A stretch of 64,000 nt of DNA from the NCBI RefSeq assembly GCF_022430545.2, contig NZ_CP092488.2, positions 2,356,001 to 2,420,000 of the forward strand, written 5' to 3'. Source of the stretch: Mycobacterium paraterrae. Its GTDB lineage: Bacteria > Actinomycetota > Actinomycetes > Mycobacteriales > Mycobacteriaceae. The notes under the pieces are model-generated. The model ran no database searches. It had not been told where the DNA came from and saw only the letters and a program-made list of their open reading frames with translations. Below, one piece after another: positions 48,084-56,137 of this stretch. The first letter of the stretch is position 1. Every line of letters starts with the position of its first letter. Both the position numbers and the translations under genes were made by a program.

Positions 48084-49196
48084 TCATGCTCCGATCTGCT
48101 GCATGTAGCGTTCCCTGTGCCAGGACGCGCTGCCCAATAGTTGCGCGTCGCTACGGGCTCGCCGTAGATAGAGGTGCGCCGGATGCTCCCAGGTGAATCC
48201 GATGCCGCCGTGCACCTGGATGTTGGTCGCCGCGACGAACACGAACGCGTCGGCGCAATATGCCTGCGCCAGGGCAAGATCCGCGATCCGCGACGGTGCC
48301 TGCGCCGCGAAGGCCTCCGCGGCGAACCGCGCCGCCGACACCGCGGACTCCGCCTCCAGCAGCATGTCGGCGCACATGTGCTTGACCGCCTGGAAGCTGC
48401 CGATCGCGCGGCCGAACTGATAACGGGTCTTGGCGTACTCGGTGGCCATCTCGACCACGCGTCGAGCACCGCCGGCCTGCTCGCTGACCAAGGCCAACGC
48501 CGCGCAATCCAGGGCCGCATTGACCACCTCGACGCCCGCACCCGGCTGGCCGATCAGCTGCGCCGGCGTGTCGACGAACTGCAGTCGGCATTGCTTACGG
48601 GTGGGGTCGACCGTGGTCAGCGGCGTCACCGCCAGCCCCGCGGCACCGGCGTCGACCGCGAAAACCGCCGGGCCCGCGTCGGTGGCGGCCAGCACGTAAA
48701 TCCGTTGCGCCGAAAGGCCGTCGAGCACGAAATGCTTGTAGCCGGTGACATGCCAGCGGTCACCGATGAGGCCCGCCGACGTCGCGATGCTCGCCGGCAA
48801 CCGGGCCGAGCCGTCCTCGGCGAAGGCGGCGGTCGCGAGCAACTCGCCCGCCGCGATGCGCGGCAGCACCGCCGCGCACTCCTCGGCGTCACCGGTCGCC
48901 GCCAGCAGGCTGGGGACCAGCACCGCGGTGGACAGGAACGGGCTGACCAACAGCGCCCGGCCCATCTCCTCCATCGCGATCCCCATCTCGACCGGTCCCG
49001 CCCCGCCACCGCCGTGCTCTTCGTCGATCAGCAGCCCGGTCAGGCCCATCGCCGCCAGCTCACGCCAGAGGACCGGGTCGTGGCCGGCGTCGGTGGCCAT
49101 TTGGGTGCGCACCTGCGCCTCGCCGGAACGACGGGCCATCAGGTCGGCGACCGCGCTGCGCAGCGCCCGCTGTTCGTCGCTCACCGAGAAGGGCAT
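48084..49196 (-). CDS. acyl-CoA dehydrogenase, partner subunit
   Basis: 370 aa from ATG 49196 (MPFSVSDEQRALRSAVADLM), overlapping the lipW stop by 1 nt (TGATG). It is a shorter, more divergent acyl-CoA dehydrogenase with LIDEEHGGGGAGPVEMGIAM and YAKTRYQFGRAIGSFQAVKH. The ending VHGGIGFTWEHPAHLYLRRA is typical of one subunit of the heteromeric FadE pairs, such as FadE28-FadE29 of cholesterol breakdown. With the adjacent 386-aa subunit it probably makes an alpha2beta2 enzyme. The lipW-fadE-fadE order on one strand, all closely spaced, indicates an operon. The acyl substrate is unknown but likely branched or cyclic. Confidence 0.85.
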   Translation of the reverse strand: MPFSVSDEQRALRSAVADLMARRSGEAQVRTQMATDAGHDPVLWRELAAMGLTGLLIDEEHGGGGAGPVEMGIAMEEMGRALLVSPFLSTAVLVPSLLAATGDAEECAAVLPRIAAGELLATAAFAEDGSARLPASIATSAGLIGDRWHVTGYKHFVLDGLSAQRIYVLAATDAGPAVFAVDAGAAGLAVTPLTTVDPTRKQCRLQFVDTPAQLIGQPGAGVEVVNAALDCAALALVSEQAGGARRVVEMATEYAKTRYQFGRAIGSFQAVKHMCADMLLEAESAVSAARFAAEAFAAQAPSRIADLALAQAYCADAFVFVAATNIQVHGGIGFTWEHPAHLYLRRARSDAQLLGSASWHRERYMQQIGA

Positions 49197-50095
49197 CAGG
49201 CAGCGGCGCCGAGCGCCGAGCGGAGGCTTTCGCACTGGCTGGCGAAAAATGCTTTGGACACCGAGGCTTTCGGCACGACGAGGTCGAAGCCGTGGAAGGC
49301 GCCCTCGACCGTCTCGACCTGGCACGGCACGCCGGCTGCGGTCAGCCGGGCCGCGTAGGCGAGGTCCTCGTCGTGGAAAAGGTCGTGTGTGCCGACGCCG
49401 ATCCACGCCGGAGGCAATCCACTGAGATCTTCGCGACGGGCCGGCACCGCAACCTTCGGATCAGCATTGCCCAGGTAAGCCGACCAACCGAAGCGGTTGC
49501 TCTTCGGGCTCCACAGCCGGTATTTGGGGTTCTCCGGCGTCGATCCGCTTCGGTCATCCAGCATCGGGTAGGCCAGCAGCTGCAAGGTCGGTGTGACCTC
49601 GCCACGGTCGCGGGCCAGGAATGCCAGGGCGGCCGCCAGCCCGCCGCCCGCGCTGGCGCCGCCGATCGCGACACGCGCCGGGTCGACCGCCGGTAATCCC
49701 GCCAGCCACTGCAGCGCCGTGTAGCAGTCCTCGAGCGGGGCCGGATAGGGATGCTCGGGCGCTAACCGGTAGTCCACCGCGGCCACCGTGACCCCCAGCT
49801 CGCGCACGAATCGACGGCACAGCGCGTCGTCCTGTTGGGCGGTGCCGATCACGTAGCCGCCGCCGTGAATCCACAGCAGCGCCGGACCCGGCTGGGTGGC
49901 ACCCTCGGGACGGTGCAACCGGATCCCCACACCGGAGCTCAGAATCAGCGCTTCGACGCCGCGTTTGCTGGTGCCCCCGTGCGGGGCTCCGGGCGATATC
50001 GCGCGGATCAGCTTCAGCGTGCGTGGTCCGACCAGTCCGCGCGGGGCTAAACGGGCGACTTTGCGGAGGTCAGGGTGGAAATCGGTGCTCGGCAT
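49196..50095 (-). CDS. lipW: alpha/beta-hydrolase LipW
   Basis: 299 aa, ATG 50095. It is a hormone-sensitive-lipase family esterase: the HGGG oxyanion motif is in LLWIHGGGYVIGTAQQDDAL, nucleophile in VAIGGASAGGGLAAALAFLA (GxSxG), acid in WIGVGTHDLFHDEDLAYAAR, and His in VEGAFHGFDLVV. It has no signal peptide. By length and gene order (opposite lipC) it is the counterpart of M. tuberculosis LipW (Rv0217c, 302 aa), a serine esterase that favours short acyl chains. It is the first gene of a minus-strand operon with two acyl-CoA dehydrogenase genes, suggesting that ester cleavage feeds beta-oxidation. Confidence 0.9.
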   Translation of the reverse strand: MPSTDFHPDLRKVARLAPRGLVGPRTLKLIRAISPGAPHGGTSKRGVEALILSSGVGIRLHRPEGATQPGPALLWIHGGGYVIGTAQQDDALCRRFVRELGVTVAAVDYRLAPEHPYPAPLEDCYTALQWLAGLPAVDPARVAIGGASAGGGLAAALAFLARDRGEVTPTLQLLAYPMLDDRSGSTPENPKYRLWSPKSNRFGWSAYLGNADPKVAVPARREDLSGLPPAWIGVGTHDLFHDEDLAYAARLTAAGVPCQVETVEGAFHGFDLVVPKASVSKAFFASQCESLRSALGAAA

Positions 50096-50184
50096 CGATC
50101 CAGTATGCCGACCAGTGCTTACGCTGTGGCGACCGCGGTCAAATGAACAATTCGCATTTACCGTTTCAGTTCCATACCCGGGGG

Positions 50185-50190
50185 TACGCT
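50185..50190 (+). promoter_or_regulatory. leaderless -10 box (TACGCT) of lipC
   Basis: TACGCT lies 6 nt before ATG 50197; the lipC mRNA should start at its initiation codon. Confidence 0.6.
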
Positions 50191-50196
50191 CGCCCG

Positions 50197-51408
50197 ATGA
50201 CGGAACCCACGGCGCCCCCGCGACGCCGACCCTCCTTGGCGTCGCAGGCGAGATGGTTGCTGAGGGCGAAGCCAGGTGACTACGTCCTGGCCTGGAGCGA
50301 TCTGCTGGCGTCGCTGCCTGTCGTCGGGCGCCACCTCGAACCGTTCGGTGGCATCACCGCAATGGGCGTGTGCGGCTACCGGTACGCACCGGAGTTCATT
50401 GCCGCTTCGAAGGATCCGTCTCGAGTCGGCGTCGATCGTCAAGCTGAACGCGACCAAACGAACGCGATCCTCGACGCCGCGCTGCGCGGCGTTGTCGCCG
50501 CCGGCGACCTGGAGAGCCCGTGGCCGCAGCCGGACACGGTCGCTCCGGTCTTGCGCGCGCTGCGTCACCGTCGGCATCTGCATCGTGCGTCGGTGCGTTA
50601 CGGGAAGCTGCCCTCGCAGTTGCTCGACGTCTGGCGGCGCAAGGATCTGCCGGTGCGACCGGCGCCGGTGTTGCTTTTCGTCCCCGGTGGGGCCTGGGTG
50701 CACGGTGGGCGCCAACTGCAGGGCTACGCATTGATGTCGCAACTCGCCGAGATGGGTTGGATTTGTCTGTCGGTGGAATACCGGGCCTCGCCGCACAATC
50801 GGTGGCCGGCGCACATCATCGACGTCAAGACCGCGATCGCGTGGGCACGAGCGAACGTCGACAAGTTCGGCGGTGATCGCGATTTCATTGCGGTGGCGGG
50901 ATGTTCGGCCGGCGGGCATCTGGCCGCGCTGGCCGGGTTGACCCCGAACGACCCCGATCTGGAGGGCACGCTGCCGCCGGACTCGGACACCTCGGTGGAC
51001 GCCGTCGTCGGGATCTACGGCCGCTACGACTGGGAAGACCGGTCCACTCCGGAACGTGACCGCTTCGTCGAGTTCCTTGAGCGCGTCGTCGTAAAGCGAC
51101 GAATCGATCGTCATCCCAAGGTGTTTCGTGACGCGTCACCAATCGCCCGGGTGCATCAGGACGCTCCGCCGTTCTTGGTCATCCACGGCAGCACCGACAA
51201 CATCATCCCGGTGGCCCAGGCTCGCAGCTTCGTCGAACGGCTGCGCTCGGTCTCCCGGTCGGTGGTCAGTTACGTCGAATTACCCGGCGCCGGACACGGA
51301 TTCGACCTCACTGACGGCGCGCGGACAGGTGCGACGGCGATGGCAATCGGGTTGTTCCTCAACCAGATCTATCGGAATCGGGCGATCGCAGCCAAAGAGG
51401 TCATTTAA
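50197..51408 (+). CDS. lipC: carboxylesterase/lipase LipC
   Basis: 403 aa, the same length as M. tuberculosis LipC (Rv0220). ATG 50197 is supported by the leaderless promoter; the frame is open further upstream. It is an alpha/beta-hydrolase: the oxyanion region is LLFVPGGAWVHGGRQLQGYA, nucleophile elbow VAGCSAGGHLAALAGLTPND, acid in FLVIHGSTDNIIPVAQARS and His in VELPGAGHGFDLTD. LipC is reported as a cell-surface esterase for short- and medium-chain esters; no Sec signal peptide is evident. The downstream neighbour on the same strand is a WS/DGAT gene with its own promoter. The gene is divergent from lipW, 101 bp apart. Confidence 0.93.
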   Translation: MTEPTAPPRRRPSLASQARWLLRAKPGDYVLAWSDLLASLPVVGRHLEPFGGITAMGVCGYRYAPEFIAASKDPSRVGVDRQAERDQTNAILDAALRGVVAAGDLESPWPQPDTVAPVLRALRHRRHLHRASVRYGKLPSQLLDVWRRKDLPVRPAPVLLFVPGGAWVHGGRQLQGYALMSQLAEMGWICLSVEYRASPHNRWPAHIIDVKTAIAWARANVDKFGGDRDFIAVAGCSAGGHLAALAGLTPNDPDLEGTLPPDSDTSVDAVVGIYGRYDWEDRSTPERDRFVEFLERVVVKRRIDRHPKVFRDASPIARVHQDAPPFLVIHGSTDNIIPVAQARSFVERLRSVSRSVVSYVELPGAGHGFDLTDGARTGATAMAIGLFLNQIYRNRAIAAKEVI

Positions 51409-51423
51409 CAGCTGCGCCGTTGT

Positions 51424-51429
51424 TAGGGT
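51424..51429 (+). promoter_or_regulatory. leaderless -10 box (TAGGGT) of the WS/DGAT gene
   Basis: TAGGGT lies 6 nt before ATG 51436. Confidence 0.55.
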
Positions 51430-51435
51430 CCTGCC

Positions 51436-52854
51436 ATGAAGCGGCTCAGCGGCTGGGATGCAGTACTGCTGTACAGCGAAGCGCCCAACGTGCATATGCA
51501 CACGCTCAAGATCGCAGTCATCGAGTTGGATCCCGACCGTCGTGGTTTCGACATCGAGGCATTCCGTCGAGTGATCCACAGCAGGCTGTATCTGCTGGAG
51601 CCGTTCTGCTATCAGCTCGTCGACATTCCGTTCAAGCTGCACCACCCGATGTGGCGGGAGAATTGCGACGTCGACCTGAACTACCACGTGCGCCCGTGGC
51701 GGTTGCCGGCCCCCGGTGGACGCCGGGAACTGGATGAAGCGATCGGCGAGATCGCGAGCACCCCGCTCAAGCGCGACCGTCCGCTATGGGAGATGTACTT
51801 CGTCGAAGGTTTGACCGACGGCCGGATCGCGGTGGTGGGCAAGATCCACCACGCCCTCGCCGACGGGGTCGCCGCGGCGAATCTGCTTGCGCGCGGCATG
51901 GATCTGGCGTCAGGGCCCGAGCGCGACCGCGACTCCTATACGCCTGACCCCGCCCCGACGAGAGCCGCCCTGTTGCGGTCGGCCTTCGCTGACCACCTTC
52001 GTCATGTGGGCCGGATCCCGCGCACGGTCGGCTACACGGTGCGAGGCCTCAATCGGGTGCGGCGCAGCTCCCGCAAACTGTCTCCGGACTTGGCGAGACC
52101 CTTTGAGGCGCCGCCGACGTTCATGAATCACCATCTGACTCCGCAGCGCAAATTCGCCACCGCCACGCTCGCGCTCGCCGACATCAAAGAAACCTGCAAG
52201 CACCTCGGCGTGACGATCAACGACATGGTTCTCGCGCTGTCTGCGGGAGGTCTGCGAAAGCTGCTGCTACGCCACGACGGCAGTGCAGATCATCCGCTGG
52301 TGGCCTCGGTCCCGGTCAGCTACGACCGCTCACCGGACCGAATTTCGGGGAACTACTTCACCGGGATGCTCGTCGGACTACCCGTCGATGCCCCCGATCC
52401 GCTCGAGCGGGTGCAACGCGCGCACGACTACGCCAACGATGCCAAGGAAAGCCAGAACCTGCTCGGTCCGGAGTTCGTCACCCGGTGGGCGGCGTACTTT
52501 CCGCCGGCGCAGACGGAGGCGCTGTTTCGCCGGCTGGCCGACAGCAAAGAGCGCAACAAGATGATGAACCTCAACGTGTCCAACGTGCCCGGTCCTCGCG
52601 AACACGGGCGCGTCGGCGGCGCCCTGGTCACCGAGATCTACTCGGTGGGACCTCTGACTGCCGGCTGCGCGGTCAACATCACGGTGTGGAGCTATGTCGA
52701 CCAGCTCAACATCTCGGTGCTCTGCGACGGCGCCACCATGGACGACCCACACGAGATCACCGACGCGATGATCGAGGAGTTCGTCGAAGTGCGAACTGCG
52801 GCCGGGCTTTCCGAACAGCTGACGGTGATCGAGGCGGCGCTGGCTCAGGCCTGA
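51436..52854 (+). CDS. wax ester synthase/diacylglycerol acyltransferase (Rv0221-like)
   Basis: 472 aa, bifunctional WS/DGAT family: transfers an acyl group from acyl-CoA to diacylglycerol or a fatty alcohol. The catalytic HHxxxDG is in VGKIHHALADGVAAANLLAR. Other family blocks are the N-terminal RLSGWDAVLLYSEAPNVHMH, the segment VASVPVSYDRSPDRISGNYF and the C-terminal NLNVSNVPGPREHGRVGG. Mycobacterial genomes carry around 15 of these tgs-type genes for triacylglycerol storage, and Rv0221 occupies this position in M. tuberculosis. Neighbouring ligase, acyltransferase and lipase genes form a local lipid-turnover set. It is peripheral to the membrane, with no helices. Confidence 0.93.
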   Translation: MKRLSGWDAVLLYSEAPNVHMHTLKIAVIELDPDRRGFDIEAFRRVIHSRLYLLEPFCYQLVDIPFKLHHPMWRENCDVDLNYHVRPWRLPAPGGRRELDEAIGEIASTPLKRDRPLWEMYFVEGLTDGRIAVVGKIHHALADGVAAANLLARGMDLASGPERDRDSYTPDPAPTRAALLRSAFADHLRHVGRIPRTVGYTVRGLNRVRRSSRKLSPDLARPFEAPPTFMNHHLTPQRKFATATLALADIKETCKHLGVTINDMVLALSAGGLRKLLLRHDGSADHPLVASVPVSYDRSPDRISGNYFTGMLVGLPVDAPDPLERVQRAHDYANDAKESQNLLGPEFVTRWAAYFPPAQTEALFRRLADSKERNKMMNLNVSNVPGPREHGRVGGALVTEIYSVGPLTAGCAVNITVWSYVDQLNISVLCDGATMDDPHEITDAMIEEFVEVRTAAGLSEQLTVIEAALAQA

Positions 52855-52860
52855 AGAGGC

Positions 52861-54459
52861 TCAGCTGAGTAGCCCGTGTAGGTCGCGTCGCGAGATCTTG
52901 CCGGTGCTGCTGCGGGGTAGTTCGTCGAGCACGATGATCTCGCGCGGCACTTTGTAATTCGCCAGATTCGCGCGGACGTGTTGCTTGAGATCCTCGACGC
53001 TCGCCGACGCGTCCGGGGTCAGCACCACGAATGCCGCGAGCCGCTGCCCGTACTCGGAGTCGTCGACACCGATCACGGTGGCGTCCTGGACATCCGGGTG
53101 CAGCGCCAACGTCTTCTCGACTTCGATCGGGTAGACGTTCTCACCGCCCGACACGATCATCTCGTCGTCACGGCCCACCACGTAGAGTCGCCCGGCTTCG
53201 TCGAGCCGTCCGACATCGCCGGACGCCATGAACCCGTCGTGGAAGTCCTTGTTGCCGCCGGAGGTATAGCCCTCGAAGCGGTTGGAGTTGCGGACAAAAA
53301 TCTGGCCCACCTCACCGACCGGTACCGGCCGGTGCTCGGAGTCAAGGATGCGAATCTCGGTGCCCAGGATGGGTTTTCCCGCAGTGTCGGGCGCGGCCCG
53401 CAGGTCGGCGGGCGTGGCGGAGGCGATCATGCCGGCTTCGGTCGCGTTGTAGTTGTTGTAGAGGATGTCGCCGAACTCGTCCATGAACTTCGTGACGACG
53501 TCGGGCCGCATTCGTGAACCGGACGCGGTCGCGAATTTCAACGACCGGCCGCTGTAACGCCGGCGCACCTCGTCGGGCAGATCCATGATCCGGTCGAACA
53601 TCACCGGCACCACGCACAATCCGGTGGCCTGGTGACGGTCGATCAGCTCGAGGGTGGCCTCCGGGTCGAACTTACGCCGTGTCACCACCGTGCAGGCCAT
53701 CGATGCGGCGAAGACCAGCTGGGAAAACCCCCAGGCGTGGAACATCGGTGCGACGACCACGATCGTCTCCTCGGTGTGCCATGGCACCCGGTCCAGAATC
53801 GCCTTCAATTCGGTTGCCCCGCCACCGGAATGCTTGGCGCCCTTCGGGTTACCGGTGGTGCCCGAGGTCAGCATGATCATCTTGCCGGTGCGCCCCGTCT
53901 TGGCGGGGCGCTCACCGAGGTGGGAGTTGATTAGTTCTTCGACGGTGACGTCGTGATTGTCGGGATGATCGGTCCACGCGACGATCCGAACGGTGTCGGT
54001 CTTGTCGGAAAGCGCACGGTCTACCGACTCGGTGAACTCCTCGTCGTAGATGATCACGTCGGCGCCTTCGCGGTTGACCACGTCGGCCAGGGCCGGGCCC
54101 GCGAACGACGTGTTGAGCAGCAGCACGTCGGCGCCGATCCGGTTGGCCGCGATCAGCGCCTCGACGAACCCCCGGTGGTTGCGGGCCATGATCGCCACCA
54201 CTTCGGGTGTCCCGCCGGGCAGGCCCTGCAGTGCGGTGGTCAGAGCGTCCGCGCGCTGGTCGAGTTGGCGATAGGTCAGTGAGCCCAGTTCGTCGACCAA
54301 CGCGGGGCGGTTCGGGCAGCGCTGCGCCGACATCCCGAATCCGCTTGTGACAGTGAGCCCTTCGCGACGTACGACGCCGACGATGCGCAGATACTTGTCG
54401 GGTCGCATCGGGGCGATGATTCCCGCGCGGACCATGCTGCCGAGCAGACCGAGCGCCAT
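52861..54459 (-). CDS. long-chain acyl-CoA synthetase (FadD12/Rv1427c-like)
   Basis: 532 aa, complete ANL ligase. Motifs are KMIMLTSGTTGNPKGAKHSG, NNYNATEAGMIASATPADLR, GFMASGDVGRLDEAGRLYVV, DDEMIVSGGENVYPIEVEKT and the catalytic Lys in LPRSSTGKISRRDLHGLLS. The N-terminus has a hydrophobic, membrane-associating segment (MALGLLGSMVRAGIIAPMRP) characteristic of the FadD12 group. In M. tuberculosis fadD12 (Rv1427c) lies next to an acyltransferase gene (Rv1428c) and near a tgs gene (Rv1425). The same trio is found here at a different chromosomal position. It starts 3 bp after the upstream acyltransferase gene, so ligase and acyltransferase are an operon. Confidence 0.87.
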   Translation of the reverse strand: MALGLLGSMVRAGIIAPMRPDKYLRIVGVVRREGLTVTSGFGMSAQRCPNRPALVDELGSLTYRQLDQRADALTTALQGLPGGTPEVVAIMARNHRGFVEALIAANRIGADVLLLNTSFAGPALADVVNREGADVIIYDEEFTESVDRALSDKTDTVRIVAWTDHPDNHDVTVEELINSHLGERPAKTGRTGKMIMLTSGTTGNPKGAKHSGGGATELKAILDRVPWHTEETIVVVAPMFHAWGFSQLVFAASMACTVVTRRKFDPEATLELIDRHQATGLCVVPVMFDRIMDLPDEVRRRYSGRSLKFATASGSRMRPDVVTKFMDEFGDILYNNYNATEAGMIASATPADLRAAPDTAGKPILGTEIRILDSEHRPVPVGEVGQIFVRNSNRFEGYTSGGNKDFHDGFMASGDVGRLDEAGRLYVVGRDDEMIVSGGENVYPIEVEKTLALHPDVQDATVIGVDDSEYGQRLAAFVVLTPDASASVEDLKQHVRANLANYKVPREIIVLDELPRSSTGKISRRDLHGLLS

Positions 54460-54462
54460 TGC

Positions 54463-55269
54463 TTACCCGATTACCGGGAGTCGACGCTCTTTGGCCAGCC
54501 CGTCAAGCGCCTCTTGCATGACGCGCCGGACGTGCGTATCGACCGTGGCTATGTCCGGGTCTTCACCGAATTCGGCTGTGATATCAATGGGATCGAGCAC
54601 CTGCATGACGATCTTGGTCGGCAGCGGCACGTTGATCGGCAGTACCGCGGAGAGCCCGAACGGGAAGCCCACCGAGATCGGCAGGATCTTCGAGCGCAGC
54701 AGCTTGTCCAGTCGCAGGAGCTTGGCCAGTCCCGTTCCGCGGGACAGGTAGAGCTGACTCTCCTGGCCGCCGATGGCCACCGCCGGCACGATCGGCACCC
54801 CGGCGTTTAGTGCCGCCTTCACGTAACCGGTGCGCCCGTCGAAGTCGATCACGTTCTCGGACAACGTCGGTCGATACACGTCGTAGTCGCCGCCGGGGAA
54901 GACCACCACCACACCGCCGGAACGCAGTGCCTCGTCGGCGTTTTCGTGGTTGGCCCGGATGAAGCCGGTGCGACGGAAGAAGTCGCCGGTGGGGCCGGTG
55001 AAAAGGACGTCGTGGCTCAGCGTGTAGACGGGGCGGTCATAGCCAAACTGCTCGTAGAACCCCGTGGCGAACACCGGCACGTCCATCGCGAACAGCCCGC
55101 CGGAATGGTTTGCCACCACCAGCGCACCGCCCGCGGGGAAGGACTCCAGGCCGCGAACCTCTGCGCGGTGGTAGCCCTTGATCAGCGGTCGAAGCCAGCC
55201 CATCACCCGCTCGGTGAGTGCGGGATCCCACTTGGACAGCTCGGTTGGTTCGTCGTTATTGGCAGCCAT
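54463..55269 (-). CDS. lysophospholipid acyltransferase (PlsC-like, Rv1428c-like)
   Basis: 268 aa, ATG 55269. It is a glycerophosphate acyltransferase superfamily protein: acyl transfer from acyl-CoA to a lysophospholipid or related acceptor. The segment GALVVANHSGGLFAMDVPVF holds the motif I position with NHSGG in place of the usual NHxxxxD order; the Asp follows in MDVP. Block III is in VVVFPGGDYDVYRPTLSE. A membrane re-entrant region is likely near residues 175-205. It is coupled with the ligase (3-bp gap) that would supply its acyl-CoA. TAGCAT about 9 nt before the ATG is a possible -10 element. Confidence 0.85.
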   Translation of the reverse strand: MAANNDEPTELSKWDPALTERVMGWLRPLIKGYHRAEVRGLESFPAGGALVVANHSGGLFAMDVPVFATGFYEQFGYDRPVYTLSHDVLFTGPTGDFFRRTGFIRANHENADEALRSGGVVVVFPGGDYDVYRPTLSENVIDFDGRTGYVKAALNAGVPIVPAVAIGGQESQLYLSRGTGLAKLLRLDKLLRSKILPISVGFPFGLSAVLPINVPLPTKIVMQVLDPIDITAEFGEDPDIATVDTHVRRVMQEALDGLAKERRLPVIG

Positions 55270-55355
55270 TTGGCTGTGATGCTAGCCGCTGAAGGACGGC
55301 TCGCTACCATCTCTGCAATAGCCGTTACAGCGAGGACAAGGAGTGTCACACCGCC

Positions 55356-56135
55356 GTGAGCACCGAAGAAGCCACCGAACCCGAAGTCCTCGTCGAACAG
55401 CGGGATCGGATCCTGATCATCACCATCAACCGGCCGAAAGCCAAGAACGCGGTCAACTCCGCGGTCGCCCACGGTCTGGCCGACGCGATGGACAAGCTCG
55501 ACGGCGACCCGGGGCTGTCGGTGGGCATCCTGACTGGGGCGGGCGGCTCGTTCTGCGCGGGCATGGACCTCAAGGCGTTTGCCCGCGGCGAGGTTCCGAT
55601 CGTCGAAGGCCGGGGCATGGGCTTCACCGAGCGCCCGCCCGTCAAGCCGTTGATCGCGGCGGTCGAAGGCTATGCGTTGGCCGGTGGTACCGAATTAGCG
55701 CTGGCCACCGACCTGATCGTGGCGTCGAAGGACGCGTCGTTCGGCATCCCCGAGGTCAAGCGCGGACTGGTCGCCGGCGGCGGCGGCCTGCTGCGGCTGC
55801 CCGAGCGCATCCCTCCCGCGATTGCGATGGAACTGGCGCTGACCGGCGAGAGCTTCACCGCCGAGCGGGCGCACGCGCTGGGGATGGTCAATGTGCTGGC
55901 CGAGCCGGGTGGCGCACTCGACGCGGCGATCGATCTTGCGGAGCGGATCACGGTCAATGGCCCGCTCGCGGTGGCCGCCACCAAGCAGATCATCGTCGAG
56001 TCCCGCGGATGGAGCCCCGACGAGCGATTCGGCAAGCAGAACAGCATCCTGATGCCGGTCTTCGGCTCGAACGACGCCAAGGAGGGCGCGATCGCGTTCG
56101 CCGAAAAGCGGCCGGCCCACTGGACCGGTACCTGA
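55356..56135 (+). CDS. echA1: enoyl-CoA hydratase EchA1
   Basis: 259 aa, GTG 55356 with AAGGAG about 12 nt upstream. It is a complete crotonase: DRILIITINRPKAKNAVNSA, oxyanion-hole segments GSFCAGMDLKAFARGE and AVEGYALAGGTELALATDLI, catalytic Glu in FGIPEVKRGLVAGGGGLLRL, and the C-terminal SNDAKEGAIAFAEKR. It hydrates trans-2-enoyl-CoA in beta-oxidation. Sequence and position match M. tuberculosis echA1 (Rv0222). It stands alone on its strand, divergent from the acyltransferase-ligase operon (86 bp) and convergent with the aquaporin gene, whose stop is 2 bp away. Confidence 0.93.
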   Translation: MSTEEATEPEVLVEQRDRILIITINRPKAKNAVNSAVAHGLADAMDKLDGDPGLSVGILTGAGGSFCAGMDLKAFARGEVPIVEGRGMGFTERPPVKPLIAAVEGYALAGGTELALATDLIVASKDASFGIPEVKRGLVAGGGGLLRLPERIPPAIAMELALTGESFTAERAHALGMVNVLAEPGGALDAAIDLAERITVNGPLAVAATKQIIVESRGWSPDERFGKQNSILMPVFGSNDAKEGAIAFAEKRPAHWTGT

Positions 56136-56137
56136 GC

